From Frigoribacterium sp. Leaf415 (lineage in GTDB: Bacteria > Actinomycetota > Actinomycetes > Actinomycetales > Microbacteriaceae), in assembly GCF_001424645.1 (NCBI RefSeq), contig NZ_LMQR01000001.1, forward strand, positions 1,047,301 to 1,111,300: a stretch of DNA of 64,000 bases. Direction: 5' to 3'. The notes beneath the pieces were generated by a model, which worked only from the letters and a program-made list of their open reading frames with translations, was not told the origin of the DNA and made no database searches. Below are positions 49,637 to 59,813 of this stretch, piece by piece; positions within the stretch are counted from its first letter, which is position 1; each line of letters starts with the position of its first letter. The translations under genes and the position numbers were made by a program.

Positions 49637-52309
49637 ATGCAGACCGCCGAAATCCGCCGCCGTTGGCTCGACTACTTCGGCGATCGGGGCCACACCGTCG
49701 TCCCGTCCGCGTCCCTGGTCAGCGACGACCCGAGCCTCCTCTTCACGGTCGCGGGCATGGTCCCGTTCATCCCGTACCTCACCGGGCTCGTCCCGACGCC
49801 GTACCCCCGCGCCACGAGCGTCCAGAAGTGCATCCGCACCAACGACATCGAAGAGGTCGGCAAGACGCCCCGACACGGCACGTTCTTCCAGATGAACGGC
49901 AACTTCTCCTTCGGCGACTACTTCAAAGAAGAGGCGATCGGCTACGCCTGGGAGCTCTTGACCTCGAGCGAGGCCGACGGCGGTCTCGCGTTCTCGCCCG
50001 GCGACCTGTGGGTGACGGTGTACGAAGAGGACGACGAGGCCATCGCCCTCTGGAAGAAGGTCGCCGGCCTGCCCGACGAGCGCATCCAGCGCCTCGGCAA
50101 GGACTCCAACTACTGGCACACCGGTCAGCCCGGGCCCGCGGGGCCGTGCTCCGAGATCTTCTTCGACCGTGGTCCCGCCTACGGCGCCGACGGCGGTCCG
50201 GCGACCGACGACGACCGCTACGTCGAGATCTGGAACCTCGTGTTCATGCAGTACCAGATCGAGAACGTCCGCTCGAAGGTCGACTTCGACATCGTGCGCG
50301 AACTGCCGAACAAGAACATCGACACCGGCATGGGTCTCGAACGCGTCGCCTTCCTCAAGCAGGGCGTCGACAACATGTACGAGATCGACCAGGTGCGCCC
50401 GGTCCTCGACAAGGCCGCCGAGCTGTCCGGGCGGCGTTACGGCGCGGTCCACGACGACGACGTCCGCATGCGGGTCATCGCCGACCACGTCCGTAGCTCG
50501 CTCATGCTGATGTCCGACGGCGTACGTCCGTCCAACGAGGGCCGCGGCTACATCCTCCGCCGCCTCCTGCGCCGCACGGTCCGCTCGATGCGACTGCTCG
50601 GCGTCGACGGCCCCACGTTCCCCGCGCTCTTCCCCGAGTCCCGCGACGCGATGAAGGCGGCCTACCCCGAGGTCGAGACCGACTACGACCGCATCTCGCG
50701 CCTGGCCTACGCCGAGGAGGAGACCTTCCTGCGCACCCTGGCCGCCGGCACGAACATCCTCGACATCGCCGTCGACGACACGAAGCAGCGCGCCTCGGCG
50801 GGCACGACCCCGCAGCTGCAGGGCGACACGGCGTTCCTGCTGCACGACACCTTCGGGTTCCCCATCGACCTCACCCTCGAGATCGCGGAAGAGAGCGGCC
50901 TGACGGTCGACCGCGAGGCGTTCGACCGGCTGATGTCCGAGCAGCGCGCCCGCGCGAAGGCCGACGCCAAGTCGCGGAAGGTGGCCCTGGCCGACCTGAG
51001 CGTCTACAGCGCCTTCCGCGCCCAGGGCGAGACGGTCTTCACGGGATACGACGAGCTCGACACCGAGACCCGCGTGCTCGGCCTGATCGTCGACGGGGCC
51101 GACGTCGACCGGGCCGTGGCGGGCGACATCGCCGAGGTCATCCTCGCCGAGACCTCGCTGTACGCCGAGTCCGGTGGACAAGAGGCCGACTCGGGTCGCA
51201 TCGTCGGCGTGGGCTTCGACCTCGAGGTCCTCGACGTGCAGAAGCCGGTCAAGGGTCTCATCAGCCACCGCGTCCAGGTCACCTCCGGCGAGGTGGGGGT
51301 CGGCGACGCGGCGACCAGCGTGGTCGACCCCGCCTACCGCCGGGGCGCGACGCAGGCGCACTCCGCGACGCACCTGATCCACGCCGCCCTCCGAGAGGTG
51401 CTCGGCCCCGAGGCGCACCAGGCCGGGTCCTACAACAAGGCCGGCTACATGCGGCTGGACTTCAACTGGAACCAGGCGCTGAGCCCGCAGACACGGTCCG
51501 AGATCGAGGAGATCGCCAACAACGCGATCCGCGACGACCTGCAGGTCGTCACCCGCGAGATGCCCCTCGACGACGCCCGCGCCCTGGGTGCCATGGCACT
51601 GTTCGGCGAGAAGTACGGCGAGACCGTCCGCATGGTCGACATCGGTGGCCCCTGGTCGCGCGAGCTCTGCGCGGGCACGCACGTCTCCACCAGCTCGCAG
51701 GTCGGCCTCATCAACCTCGTCAGCGAGACCTCGGTGGGGTCGACGAACCGCCGCGTCGAGTCGCTCGTCGGCATGGACGCGTTCCGAGAGTTCGCCGCCG
51801 AGCGTGCCCTCGTGTCCCAACTGACCTCGTCGCTGAAGACCCCGCGCGATCAGCTGGCCGACCGCATCGGTGATATCGTCACGAGCCTCCGCACGGCCGA
51901 GAAGAAGATCGCCGAGTTCGAGTCCGCCCGCCTCGCCACGCGCGTCCCGGCGTTGGCCGAGACGGCGACCTCGATCGGCGACCTCACCGTCGTCGCCGAA
52001 TCGGTCGGGTCGCTCGGTTCGACCGACGACCTGCGGTCGCTCGCCCTGTCGGTTCGCGAACGCCTCGGCGCCTCCAGCGCGGCGGTCGTCGCCCTGGCAG
52101 CGGACGTCGCGGGCAAGCCCGCCGTGATCGTGGCCACCACCGACGGCGCGCGCCGGGCCGGAGTCAAGGCCGGCCGTCTCGCCAAGGGCGCCGCCTCGGC
52201 TCTCGGTGGCGGCGGCGGCGGCAAGGACGACCTCGCACAGGGCGGCGGATCCGACGTCTCGGCGATTCCCACCGCGCTGGCCGGCATCGTCGCCGAACTC
52301 GGGGCCTGA
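49637..52309 (+). CDS. alaS: alanine-tRNA ligase
   Basis: Charges tRNA-Ala and edits Ser and Gly mischarging. 890 residues: class II catalytic domain (RRRWLDYFGDRGHTVVPSASLV start, FFQMNGNFSFGDYFKEEAI), editing domain with HSATHLIHAALRE and CAGTHVS as metal ligands, and a C-Ala domain with the glycine-rich ALGGGGGGKDDLAQGGG. GGGAGAACC precedes the ATG. A copy of GCGCCTCCT lies in the 56-base gap upstream. Confidence 0.97.
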   Translation: MQTAEIRRRWLDYFGDRGHTVVPSASLVSDDPSLLFTVAGMVPFIPYLTGLVPTPYPRATSVQKCIRTNDIEEVGKTPRHGTFFQMNGNFSFGDYFKEEAIGYAWELLTSSEADGGLAFSPGDLWVTVYEEDDEAIALWKKVAGLPDERIQRLGKDSNYWHTGQPGPAGPCSEIFFDRGPAYGADGGPATDDDRYVEIWNLVFMQYQIENVRSKVDFDIVRELPNKNIDTGMGLERVAFLKQGVDNMYEIDQVRPVLDKAAELSGRRYGAVHDDDVRMRVIADHVRSSLMLMSDGVRPSNEGRGYILRRLLRRTVRSMRLLGVDGPTFPALFPESRDAMKAAYPEVETDYDRISRLAYAEEETFLRTLAAGTNILDIAVDDTKQRASAGTTPQLQGDTAFLLHDTFGFPIDLTLEIAEESGLTVDREAFDRLMSEQRARAKADAKSRKVALADLSVYSAFRAQGETVFTGYDELDTETRVLGLIVDGADVDRAVAGDIAEVILAETSLYAESGGQEADSGRIVGVGFDLEVLDVQKPVKGLISHRVQVTSGEVGVGDAATSVVDPAYRRGATQAHSATHLIHAALREVLGPEAHQAGSYNKAGYMRLDFNWNQALSPQTRSEIEEIANNAIRDDLQVVTREMPLDDARALGAMALFGEKYGETVRMVDIGGPWSRELCAGTHVSTSSQVGLINLVSETSVGSTNRRVESLVGMDAFREFAAERALVSQLTSSLKTPRDQLADRIGDIVTSLRTAEKKIAEFESARLATRVPALAETATSIGDLTVVAESVGSLGSTDDLRSLALSVRERLGASSAAVVALAADVAGKPAVIVATTDGARRAGVKAGRLAKGAASALGGGGGGKDDLAQGGGSDVSAIPTALAGIVAELGA

Positions 52310-52317
52310 GGACGGTC

Positions 52318-52827
52318 GTGCGGCGCGGCGTCCGCATCGGCATCGACGTGGGCAAGGCCCGGGTCGGAGTCGCTCGCACCGACCCGGACGGTCTGCTCGC
52401 CACCCCGGTCGAGACGGTCGCGCGTTCCGCCGACGGTGTGGCCGACATCGGTGCCGTCCGCGACCTGGTCGCCGAACTCGATGCGCTCGAGGTGATCGTC
52501 GGTCTGCCCATCGCCCTCTCGGGTCGCGACACGGCGTCCACGCAGGACGCGCGGGACTTCGCGGCGGCCATCGCGCAGGCCGTCACGGTGCCCGTCCGTC
52601 TCGTCGACGAGCGCCTCTCGACGGTCAGCGCCCAGGGTGCCCTCCGGGCCTCGGGCCGGAAGGGCAAGAGACAACGGTCCGTGATCGACCAAGTGGCCGC
52701 TGTTATCATCGTCCAGCACGCGCTCGACCTCGAGCGCTCGAGCGGTCAGCCGCCCGGGCGGGCGGTCGACGTGACCCGAGAGACGGGCGGCGACGTTGCC
52801 GCACCCGCCACCGACGAAAGACAGTGA
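52318..52827 (+). CDS. ruvX: Holliday junction resolvase-like protein RuvX (YqgF)
   Basis: 169 residues, RNase H-fold. GIDVGKARVGVA with the first catalytic Asp, IVGLPIALSGRD, and VDERLSTVSA with further acidic residues. The family is linked to 16S rRNA 5' processing and junction cleavage. GTG start eight bases after alaS and directly before mltG, a widely conserved trio. The C-terminal 20 residues are an unconserved tail. Confidence 0.92.
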   Translation: MRRGVRIGIDVGKARVGVARTDPDGLLATPVETVARSADGVADIGAVRDLVAELDALEVIVGLPIALSGRDTASTQDARDFAAAIAQAVTVPVRLVDERLSTVSAQGALRASGRKGKRQRSVIDQVAAVIIVQHALDLERSSGQPPGRAVDVTRETGGDVAAPATDERQ

Positions 52828-52830
52828 TTC

Positions 52831-54168
52831 GTGGCCGACGAACCCGATTGGGACGACATCTTCGCGTCCCAACCCCAGAACGACCGCCCTGCCGACAGCT
52901 CCGGACGCCGCCGAGGCGAGTCGGTCGACGGTCGGCCGGGCGCCGACGACGGCGCACCCCTCCGCCGCAGCACGCACGTCGAAGCCCCCGCTCTCTCCCG
53001 CCGCGAACAGCGTGAGCGCGAACGACGGGCCGAGCCCGTCGTCATTCCGCCCTCCGACGGTGGTGGCGATCGCGCACGCGCGACGCGGGAACCACGCGAA
53101 CGACGGTCCAAGAAGGGCCCGATCGTCCTCGCCTCGATCCTCGTGCTCGTCCTGGCCGGGGGCACCGCCGGCGTCGCCGCCGCCTGGGGGCAGGTCCAAC
53201 CCCTGATCGCCAAGTTCACGGGTGACGACGAACCGGCCGACTACGCCGGCAGCGGCAACGGCACGCCCGTCGACTTCGCCATCGTCTCGGGCCAGGTCGG
53301 CTCCGACATCGCGCAGAACCTGGCGGACGCCGGCGTCACGCAGAGCTACGAGTCGGCCTACTCGCTCCTGCTGTCCGACCCGTCGATGACCTTCCAGCCG
53401 GGCACCTACACCCTGCAGCAGCAGATGAGCGCCCAGTCGGCCCTCGACGCACTCCAGGACAGCGCCAACCGCATCACCAACAAGGTCGTCATCCCCGAGG
53501 GAACCGTGGCGGCGGACGTCTACGAGCTCCTCGCCTCCGCGACGTCGATCCCGATCGCCGACGTCCAGGCCGCCGCCGCGGACTACACGACGTTCGGCCT
53601 GCCCGCCGAGGCCACGAGCCTCGAGGGTTGGCTCTTCCCGGCGACCTACGAGCTCGACCCGGGCAAGACGGCCCACGACTACCTCCAAGACATGGTGACG
53701 ACCATGACCCAGCACCTGCAGTCCGCCGGTGCACAACCCGCCGACTACCAGAAGACGATCGTCTTCGCGTCGCTCATCCAGAAAGAAGCCGGCCTCGCCG
53801 ACGACTACCCCAAGGTCGCGCGGGTCTTCCAGAACCGTCTCGACCAGGGCATGCTCCTGCAGTCGGACGCCACGGTCGCCTACGGCACCGGGAACACCCA
53901 CCGGGTCACGACGACCGACGAGGAGCGCGGCGACGCGAACAACGCCTACAACACCTACGTCCACGAGGGGCTGCCGGTCGGGCCGATCTCGAACCCGGGC
54001 GACCTCGCCCTGAACGCCGCCCTGAATCCGGCCGACGGCACCTGGCTGTTCTTCGTCACGGTCAACCTCGACACGGGCGAGACGGCCTTCTCGACCACGT
54101 ACGCCGAGCACCAGGCCGCCGTGAAGCAATGGCAGGCCTGGATGCGGGAGCACCCCGAGTACCAGTGA
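52831..54168 (+). CDS. mltG: endolytic murein transglycosylase MltG
   Basis: Cuts nascent glycan strands near the membrane, limiting their length. 445 residues: a long charged cytoplasmic N-terminus (about 90 residues), one helix near 95-115 ([22 protein letters not shown]), a LysM-like part with [13 protein letters not shown], and the YceG domain with catalytic E319 in [25 protein letters not shown] and [23 protein letters not shown] start four bases after ruvX. Confidence 0.94.
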   Translation: MADEPDWDDIFASQPQNDRPADSSGRRRGESVDGRPGADDGAPLRRSTHVEAPALSRREQRERERRAEPVVIPPSDGGGDRARATREPRERRSKKGPIVLASILVLVLAGGTAGVAAAWGQVQPLIAKFTGDDEPADYAGSGNGTPVDFAIVSGQVGSDIAQNLADAGVTQSYESAYSLLLSDPSMTFQPGTYTLQQQMSAQSALDALQDSANRITNKVVIPEGTVAADVYELLASATSIPIADVQAAAADYTTFGLPAEATSLEGWLFPATYELDPGKTAHDYLQDMVTTMTQHLQSAGAQPADYQKTIVFASLIQKEAGLADDYPKVARVFQNRLDQGMLLQSDATVAYGTGNTHRVTTTDEERGDANNAYNTYVHEGLPVGPISNPGDLALNAALNPADGTWLFFVTVNLDTGETAFSTTYAEHQAAVKQWQAWMREHPEYQ

Positions 54169-54246
54169 CCGACCGACGGTCGGTCGTCGAGCACTCGTGC
54201 CCGTCCCGAGGGGCCGACCGACCGTCACACGGTCGGTCGGCCCCTC
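54168..54246. terminator. double hairpin after mltG
   Basis: Overlapping the mltG stop is ACCGACCG-A-CGGTCGGT (54168-54184). A 17-bp perfect stem follows at 54208-54224 and 54230-54246 with loop TCACA. Because both use the same CGACCGAC/GTCGGTCG words, alternative pairings are possible. The second hairpin is the terminator proper, followed by TCTCTCT. Confidence 0.65.
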
Positions 54247-54268
54247 TCTCTGTGGGAAGATCGACACC

Positions 54269-55474
54269 ATGCTTCGTTGGTTGACCGCTGGAGAATCTCA
54301 CGGGCCCGAGCTCGTCGCCGTCCTCGAGGGGCTGCCGGCCGGCGTGCCGGTGTCGCTCGACGCGATCCGTGCCGACCTCGCCCGTCGCAAGCTGGGCTAC
54401 GGTCGCGGCTCCCGCATGAAGTTCGAGCAGGACGAGCTGAACATCTCGGGCGGCGTCCGCCACGGCCTGACGATGGGCAGTCCCGTCGCCCTGCGCATCG
54501 GCAACACCGAGTGGCCGAAGTGGGTCGAGGTCATGAGTCCCGAGCCCGTCGAGGTGAGCGACGCCTCACGAGGTAGAAGCGCGCCCCTCACGCGACCCCG
54601 TCCCGGCCACGCCGACCTCGTCGGCATGCAGAAGTACGACTTCGACGAGGCCCGGCCGATCCTCGAGCGTGCAAGTGCTCGCGAGACGGCGGCCCGCGTC
54701 GCCCTCGGTGCCGTGGCCCGGTCCTTCCTCGCCGAGCTCGGCATCGAGCTCGTCAGCCACACCCTGTCCATCGGCCCGGTGCGCGTGCCCGACGGCAGCC
54801 CGGTGCCCGTCCCCTCGGACGTCGACCGTCTCGACGACGATCCGCTGCGCTGCTTCGACCAGGCGACCAGCGCCCTCATGGTCGACGAGGTCGAGGCCGC
54901 CAAGAAGGACGGCGACACCCTGGGCGGCGTCGTCGAGGTGCTCGCCTACGGCGTGCCGCCGGGGCTCGGCTCGCACGTCCAGTGGGACCGTCGTCTCGAC
55001 TCGCAGCTGGCCGCCGCGTTGATGGGCATCCAGGCGATCAAGGGCGTCGAGGTCGGGGACGGCTTCGAGACCACCCGCAGGCGCGGTTCGGTCGCCCACG
55101 ACGAGCTCCACCGCACGGGCGGGGTCATCTCGCGAGACACCGATCGCGCCGGTGGGACCGAGGGGGGCATGAGCACGGGCACCGTCCTCCGCGTGCGTGC
55201 CGGCATGAAGCCGATCGCGACCGTTCCGCGGGCACTGGCCACGGTCGACGTCACGAGCGGCGAAGAGAGCAAGGCGCACCACCAGCGCTCCGACGTCTGT
55301 GCGGTCCCGGCCGCCGGCGTCGTCGCCGAGTCGATGGTCGCCCTCGTCCTGGCGAACTCGATCCTCGAGAAGTTCGGCGGCGACTCGCTGGGCGAGACGG
55401 CTCGCAACCTGCGGGGCTACCTCGACGCCATCCCCGAGAACCTGCGGACTCAGCCGGCGTCCGCCGCCGAGTGA
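54269..55474 (+). CDS. aroC: chorismate synthase
   Basis: Last step of the shikimate pathway, EPSP to chorismate, needing reduced FMN. 401 residues. Family motifs [47 protein letters not shown] (start of it), [13 protein letters not shown] and [13 protein letters not shown]. The ATG fits [12 protein letters not shown]; the frame is open further upstream through the terminator. First of aroC-aroK-aroB, joined by GTGA and ATGA overlaps. Confidence 0.96.
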   Translation: MLRWLTAGESHGPELVAVLEGLPAGVPVSLDAIRADLARRKLGYGRGSRMKFEQDELNISGGVRHGLTMGSPVALRIGNTEWPKWVEVMSPEPVEVSDASRGRSAPLTRPRPGHADLVGMQKYDFDEARPILERASARETAARVALGAVARSFLAELGIELVSHTLSIGPVRVPDGSPVPVPSDVDRLDDDPLRCFDQATSALMVDEVEAAKKDGDTLGGVVEVLAYGVPPGLGSHVQWDRRLDSQLAAALMGIQAIKGVEVGDGFETTRRRGSVAHDELHRTGGVISRDTDRAGGTEGGMSTGTVLRVRAGMKPIATVPRALATVDVTSGEESKAHHQRSDVCAVPAAGVVAESMVALVLANSILEKFGGDSLGETARNLRGYLDAIPENLRTQPASAAE

Positions 55475-55986
55475 CGACCACGCGGCCGGTCGTCCTGATC
55501 GGCCCCATGGGGGCGGGCAAGACGAGCATCGGCAAGAAGCTCTCGCGCCGCCTCGACGTCCCGTTCGTCGACAGCGACCGCCTCGTCGTCCGACGGCACG
55601 GGCCCATCGCCGAGCTGTTCGAACGTCACGGTGAGGCACACTTCCGGGCGCTCGAACACGAAGCCGTGGTCGAGGCCCTGGCCGGTGACGGGGTGGTGTC
55701 GCTGGGCGGGGGAGCCGTCCTCGACGACCGGACCCGCGCCTCCTTGTCCGGCTTGCCCGTCGTCCTGCTCACCGTGACGGCCGAGGCCGTCGAATCGCGG
55801 TTGGCCGGCAGTGCCCGGCCACTGCTGCAGCGCGGGGGCATCGACGCCTGGCGCGCCATCGCCGCCGAGCGCGATCCCGTCTACCGGGCCCTGGCGTCCG
55901 TCGTGTTTGACACGTCCCACCGGCCCGTCTCGACCGTCGTCGACGACATCGAGACCTGGCTCGACTCCGAGAGAGGCACCGCATGA
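55471..55986 (+). CDS. aroK: shikimate kinase
   Basis: Phosphorylates shikimate with ATP. 171 residues. P-loop [16 protein letters not shown] near 9, the shikimate-binding Asp in [16 protein letters not shown] and the lid region with [11 protein letters not shown] overlaps the aroC stop. It contains one recurrent GCGCCTCCT word in the lid-side segment [10 protein letters not shown]. Confidence 0.94.
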   Translation: MTTTRPVVLIGPMGAGKTSIGKKLSRRLDVPFVDSDRLVVRRHGPIAELFERHGEAHFRALEHEAVVEALAGDGVVSLGGGAVLDDRTRASLSGLPVVLLTVTAEAVESRLAGSARPLLQRGGIDAWRAIAAERDPVYRALASVVFDTSHRPVSTVVDDIETWLDSERGTA

Positions 55987-57071
55987 CCGACGAGACCGAC
56001 ACCACGACCATCCACGTCGGGGGAGACGCCCCCTACGACGTCCTGATCGGTCGGGGACTCACCGGCCATCTGCCCGGCGTCCTGCACCCGCAGACGAAGA
56101 AGGTGCTGATCGTCCACGCGCCCACGCTGGGCCGCAAGGCGGGCGAGGTGCGCGACTCCCTCGTGGCGGCCGGCTACGAGGCTCTCATCGCCGAGGTGCC
56201 CGACGCCGAGGACGCCAAGCGCGTCGAGGTCGCCGCCTTCTGCTGGCAGGTGCTGGGCCAGGCCGACTTCACCCGCACCGACGCCGTCATCGGTCTCGGC
56301 GGCGGGGCCATCACCGACCTGGCCGGCTTCGTCGCGGGCACCTGGCTCCGGGGCGTCCCGCTCGTCCAGATGCCGACCAGCGTGCTCGGGCTCGTCGACG
56401 CGAGCGTCGGCGGCAAGACCGGTGTGAACACGGCCGAGGGCAAGAACCTCGTCGGCGTCTTCCACCCGCCGGTCGCGGTGCTGGCCGACCTCGACCACCT
56501 CGACACGTTGTCGAAGAACGAGATCCTGGCCGGCTTCGCCGAGGTCGTGAAGGTCGGGTTCATCGCCGAACCCGAGATCCTCGACATCGTCGAGGCCGAC
56601 GTCGACCGGGCGACCGACCCGACGACGCCCGAGTTCCGACGGGTCGTCGAGTTGGCGATCGGTCTCAAGGCCCGCGTCGTCGGAGAAGACCTCACCGAGC
56701 AGGGTCTCCGCGAGATCCTGAACTACGGCCACACCCTCGGCCACGCCGTCGAGCACGCCGAGCGCTACCAGTGGCGCCACGGGGCCGCGGTCTCGGTGGG
56801 CATGGTCTTCGCCGCCGAGCTGGCGCGTCTGACCGGACGCCTGTCCGACGAGGCGGTCGACCGTCACCGGCGGATCCTCGAGTCGCTGACCCTGCCGGTC
56901 TCGTACCCCCTGGGCCGCTGGAACACCCTGCTCGCGACGATGCAGCGTGACAAGAAGGCCCGCGCGGGCCTGTTGCGCTTCATCGTCCTCGACGAGATCG
57001 GTCGGCCGACCGTGCTGCAGGGGCCCGACCAGAGCCTGCTCTTCGCGGCCTACCAAGAGATCGGTTCGTAG
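55983..57071 (+). CDS. aroB: 3-dehydroquinate synthase
   Basis: NAD- and metal-dependent cyclisation of DAHP to dehydroquinate, second step of the shikimate pathway. 362 residues. [21 protein letters not shown] (NAD site), [19 protein letters not shown], and metal ligands in [15 protein letters not shown] overlaps the aroK stop (ATGA). Last aro gene of this transcript; efp has its own promoter 26 bases later. Confidence 0.96.
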   Translation: MTDETDTTTIHVGGDAPYDVLIGRGLTGHLPGVLHPQTKKVLIVHAPTLGRKAGEVRDSLVAAGYEALIAEVPDAEDAKRVEVAAFCWQVLGQADFTRTDAVIGLGGGAITDLAGFVAGTWLRGVPLVQMPTSVLGLVDASVGGKTGVNTAEGKNLVGVFHPPVAVLADLDHLDTLSKNEILAGFAEVVKVGFIAEPEILDIVEADVDRATDPTTPEFRRVVELAIGLKARVVGEDLTEQGLREILNYGHTLGHAVEHAERYQWRHGAAVSVGMVFAAELARLTGRLSDEAVDRHRRILESLTLPVSYPLGRWNTLLATMQRDKKARAGLLRFIVLDEIGRPTVLQGPDQSLLFAAYQEIGS

Positions 57072-57096
57072 CCCTCCGGCCCGTCAGGGCGTCCGC

Positions 57097-57102
57097 TACA
57101 CT
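57097..57102 (+). promoter_or_regulatory. -10 box of efp-nusB
   Basis: TACACT, 55 bases before the efp ATG. An out-of-frame ATG at 57108 stands five bases after it and opens a long overlapping frame, probably meaningless. Confidence 0.4.
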
Positions 57103-57156
57103 CGACGATGGCCGATTCCGGCCGACCTCCCACCACCCCGAACGGATCATCCGCGC

Positions 57157-57720
57157 ATGGCGACTACCAACGACATCAAGAACGGTGCCGTCCTCAACCT
57201 CGACGGCCAACTCTGGAACGTCATCGAGTTCCAGCACGTCAAGCCGGGCAAGGGTGGAGCGTTCGTCCGCACGAAGATGAAGAACGTGATGTCGGGCAAG
57301 GTCGTCGACAAGACGTTCAACGCCGGCACCAAGATCGACTTCGCCAACGTCGACCGTCGCGAGTACACGTACCTCTACGCCGAGGCCGACGGTTACGTGT
57401 TCATGGACACCAGCGACTACGACCAGATCAACGTGCCCGCCACGATCGTCGGCGACGCGAAGAACTTCATGCTCGAGAACCAGAACGTGCAGATGGCCCT
57501 GCACGACGGCGACCCGCTGTACATCGAGCTGCCCGCCTCGGTCATCCTCGAGGTCACCTACACCGAGCCCGGCCTCCAGGGCGACCGGTCGACCGGCGGC
57601 ACCAAGCCCGCCACCGTCGAGACCGGCTACGAGATCCAGGTGCCGCTGTTCCTCGAGACCGGCACCAAGGTCAAGGTCGACACCCGCGACGGCGGCTACC
57701 TCGGCCGCGTCAACGACTAG
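57157..57720 (+). CDS. efp: elongation factor P
   Basis: Relieves ribosomes stalled on polyproline. 187 residues, three beta-barrel domains. The tip loop reads VKPGKGGAF with K32, the position that is modified in other phyla; no modifying enzyme gene (epmA, epmB, earP, ymfI) is in the window, and actinobacterial EF-P is thought to work unmodified with this PGKGP-like loop. Followed three bases later by nusB. Confidence 0.96.
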   Translation: MATTNDIKNGAVLNLDGQLWNVIEFQHVKPGKGGAFVRTKMKNVMSGKVVDKTFNAGTKIDFANVDRREYTYLYAEADGYVFMDTSDYDQINVPATIVGDAKNFMLENQNVQMALHDGDPLYIELPASVILEVTYTEPGLQGDRSTGGTKPATVETGYEIQVPLFLETGTKVKVDTRDGGYLGRVND

Positions 57721-57723
57721 TCG

Positions 57724-58134
57724 GTGAGCGCACGCACCAAGGCGCGCAAGCGCGCCCTCGACGTCCTGTATGTCGCCGACATCCGTCAGATCAGCATGAC
57801 CGACGCTCTGGTCGCCGAGACCCAACGGGCCCTCGACCAGCCCGAGCGCGGGTCGAGCTGGGGTTACGCCCGCGACATCGTCCAGGGCGTCATCGACCAC
57901 CGCGACGAGATCGACGAACTGATCGAGACGTACTCGCAGGGTTGGACCCTCGCGCGCATGCCCACCCTCGACCGCGGGATCATCCGCATCGGCATCTGGG
58001 AGCTCCGTCACAACGACGAGATCCCCGACGCCGTGGCGATCAGCGAGGCCGTCGAGCTCGCGCAGACGCTCAGCACCGACGACTCGGCCTCGTTCGTCAA
58101 CGGCCTGCTCGGCCGCATCGCGACCGCCGACTGA
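57724..58134 (+). CDS. nusB: transcription antitermination factor NusB
   Basis: 136 residues, all-helical. Binds boxA RNA with S10 in rRNA antitermination. MSARTKARKRALDVLYVADI at the N-terminus and the C-terminal AVAISEAVELAQTLSTDDSASFVNGLLGRIA are typical. GTG three bases after efp. The efp-nusB-pyrR order is common in Gram-positive bacteria. Confidence 0.94.
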   Translation: MSARTKARKRALDVLYVADIRQISMTDALVAETQRALDQPERGSSWGYARDIVQGVIDHRDEIDELIETYSQGWTLARMPTLDRGIIRIGIWELRHNDEIPDAVAISEAVELAQTLSTDDSASFVNGLLGRIATAD

Positions 58135-58200
58135 CGGTCGCCGGTTGATCACCACCGACTGATCGTCACCGGTCGACTCGTCGGTCGTACGACGAACCGA

Positions 58201-58261
58201 TAGGGTTGAGCCACCCACACCGACATCCTTTAAGTTCCGTCCCGAGAGGCGGGGAAGGAGG
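58201..58261 (+). promoter_or_regulatory. pyr operon promoter and PyrR-binding leader hiding the pyrR RBS
   Basis: TAGGGT (58201-58206) is the -10. The leader has TCCTT (58226-58230) and AAGGA (58255-58259) enclosing CCGTCC-CGAGAG-GCGGGG. The loop segment GTCCCGAGAGGC fits the PyrR-binding loop (consensus UCCxGxGAGGxU-like). AAGGAGG is the pyrR ribosome binding site, so the folded form blocks it: translational repression as shown for mycobacterial pyrR. Confidence 0.7.
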
Positions 58262-58266
58262 TCCGA

Positions 58267-58860
58267 TTGAGCACCCGTACCGTGCTGAGTCAGGCTGACA
58301 TCGCGCGTGCCCTCACGCGCATCTCGCACGAGATCCTCGAGTCCAACAAGGGCGCCGACGACCTGGTCGTCCTGGGCATCCCGACGCGCGGCGTCGTGCT
58401 CGCCGACCGTCTCGCCGCGACCCTCTCGTCCATCTCGGGCAGCACCGTGCCCGGCGGATCGGTCGACGTGACGATGTACCGCGACGATCTCCGGCGACAG
58501 CCCACCCGGTCGCCCCGCCCCACCTCGGTGCCCTCCGGCGGCATCGACGGCAAGACCGTCGTCCTCGTCGACGACGTCCTCTACTCGGGCCGGACCATCC
58601 GTGCCGCGCTGGACGCGCTGAGCTCGATCGGTCGGCCCCGGGCGGTCCGCCTCGCCGTCCTCGTCGATCGCGGGCATCGAGAGCTTCCGATCCGCGCGGA
58701 CTTCGTGGGCAAGAACCTGCCCACCTCGACCGTCGAGCGCATCTTCGTGCGACTGCACGGCGTCGACGACGACGAACTCGTGGCCATCGACGACGGCACG
58801 ACCGCAGGAGGCGCGGGTTCCGACCCCGCGCCCGTCACCACCCCGGGGGCGAACCGATGA
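58267..58860 (+). CDS. pyrR: bifunctional PyrR: pyr regulator / uracil phosphoribosyltransferase
   Basis: RNA-binding regulator that senses UMP/UTP and can also make UMP from uracil. 197 residues. The PRPP motif [19 protein letters not shown] lies near 98-116 and [10 protein letters not shown] at the start. TTG start, with AAGGAGG five bases upstream inside the leader hairpin. The C-terminal 20 residues ([17 protein letters not shown]) are an unconserved tail holding an AGGAGGCGC word. The stop overlaps pyrB. Confidence 0.95.
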   Translation: MSTRTVLSQADIARALTRISHEILESNKGADDLVVLGIPTRGVVLADRLAATLSSISGSTVPGGSVDVTMYRDDLRRQPTRSPRPTSVPSGGIDGKTVVLVDDVLYSGRTIRAALDALSSIGRPRAVRLAVLVDRGHRELPIRADFVGKNLPTSTVERIFVRLHGVDDDELVAIDDGTTAGGAGSDPAPVTTPGANR

Positions 58861-59813
58861 GGCACCTGCTCAGCACCGCCGATCTCTCGCGTGACGAGTC
58901 GATCCGCGTCCTCGACGTCGCGGAGGACATGGCCGACGTCGCCACCCGCGAGGTGCGCAAGCTGCCGACGCTCCGCGGCATCACGGTCGTCAACCTGTTC
59001 TACGAGGACAGCACCCGCACGCGCATCTCGTTCGAGGCCGCCGCCAAGCGTCTCAGTGCGGACGTCATCAACTTCGCGGCGAAGGGTTCGAGCGTCTCGA
59101 AGGGCGAGTCCCTGAAGGACACGGCCCAGACCCTCGCCGCCATGGGGGCGGACGGCATCGTGATCCGCCATCCGTCGAGCGGTGCCCCACGCGTGCTCGC
59201 CGACAGCGGCTGGGTCGACGCCGGCATCGTCAACGCGGGTGACGGCACCCACGAGCACCCCACGCAGGCCTTGCTCGACGCCTTCACGATCCGTCGTCGC
59301 GTCCACGGGGCGGTGAGCCGAGGGCGCGACCTCGACGGCGTCGAGGTGATGATCGTCGGCGACATCCTGCACTCCCGGGTCGCCCGATCCAACGCGTGGC
59401 TGCTGCGGACGCTCGGCGCCCACGTGACGGTGGTCGCGCCTCCCACGTTGATCCCGGTGGACGTCAGCCGCTTCGGCGTCGACGTCCGCTACGACCTCGA
59501 CGAGGCGCTGGCCGACGTGCGACCGGACGTCGTCATGATGTTGCGCATCCAACAGGAGCGCATGAACGACGCGTTCTTCCCGAACCCGCGCGAGTACGCC
59601 CGGTCCTGGGGCCTCGGCGCGATGCGGTTCCGGTCGCTGCCCGAGTCGACGCTCGTCATGCACCCCGGCCCGATGAACCGCGGCCTCGAGATCAGCGACG
59701 AGGCCGCCGACTCGCCGCGGTCGACCGTCCGCGAGCAGGTCACCAACGGCGTGGCCGTCCGCATGGCCGTGCTCTACCTCACCCTCGCCGGCGACCGAGA
59801 GGACGCATCGTGA
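58857..59813 (+). CDS. pyrB: aspartate carbamoyltransferase, catalytic chain
   Basis: Carbamoyl phosphate plus aspartate to carbamoyl aspartate. 318 residues. Carbamoyl phosphate motif [13 protein letters not shown] near 49, [11 protein letters not shown] near 137 and [12 protein letters not shown]. No pyrI is present, so it is an unregulated trimer class. ATG overlaps the pyrR stop and its own stop overlaps pyrC (GTGA). Confidence 0.96.
   Translation: MRHLLSTADLSRDESIRVLDVAEDMADVATREVRKLPTLRGITVVNLFYEDSTRTRISFEAAAKRLSADVINFAAKGSSVSKGESLKDTAQTLAAMGADGIVIRHPSSGAPRVLADSGWVDAGIVNAGDGTHEHPTQALLDAFTIRRRVHGAVSRGRDLDGVEVMIVGDILHSRVARSNAWLLRTLGAHVTVVAPPTLIPVDVSRFGVDVRYDLDEALADVRPDVVMMLRIQQERMNDAFFPNPREYARSWGLGAMRFRSLPESTLVMHPGPMNRGLEISDEAADSPRSTVREQVTNGVAVRMAVLYLTLAGDREDAS

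Noticed and set aside
49532..51820. Long antisense frame opposite alaS
   Set aside because: Codon-bias shadow with no domain; alaS is complete on the plus strand.
57108..58148. ATG five bases after the efp -10 opening a long frame
   Set aside because: The frame overlaps efp and nusB entirely, has shadow-type composition and no ribosome binding site.
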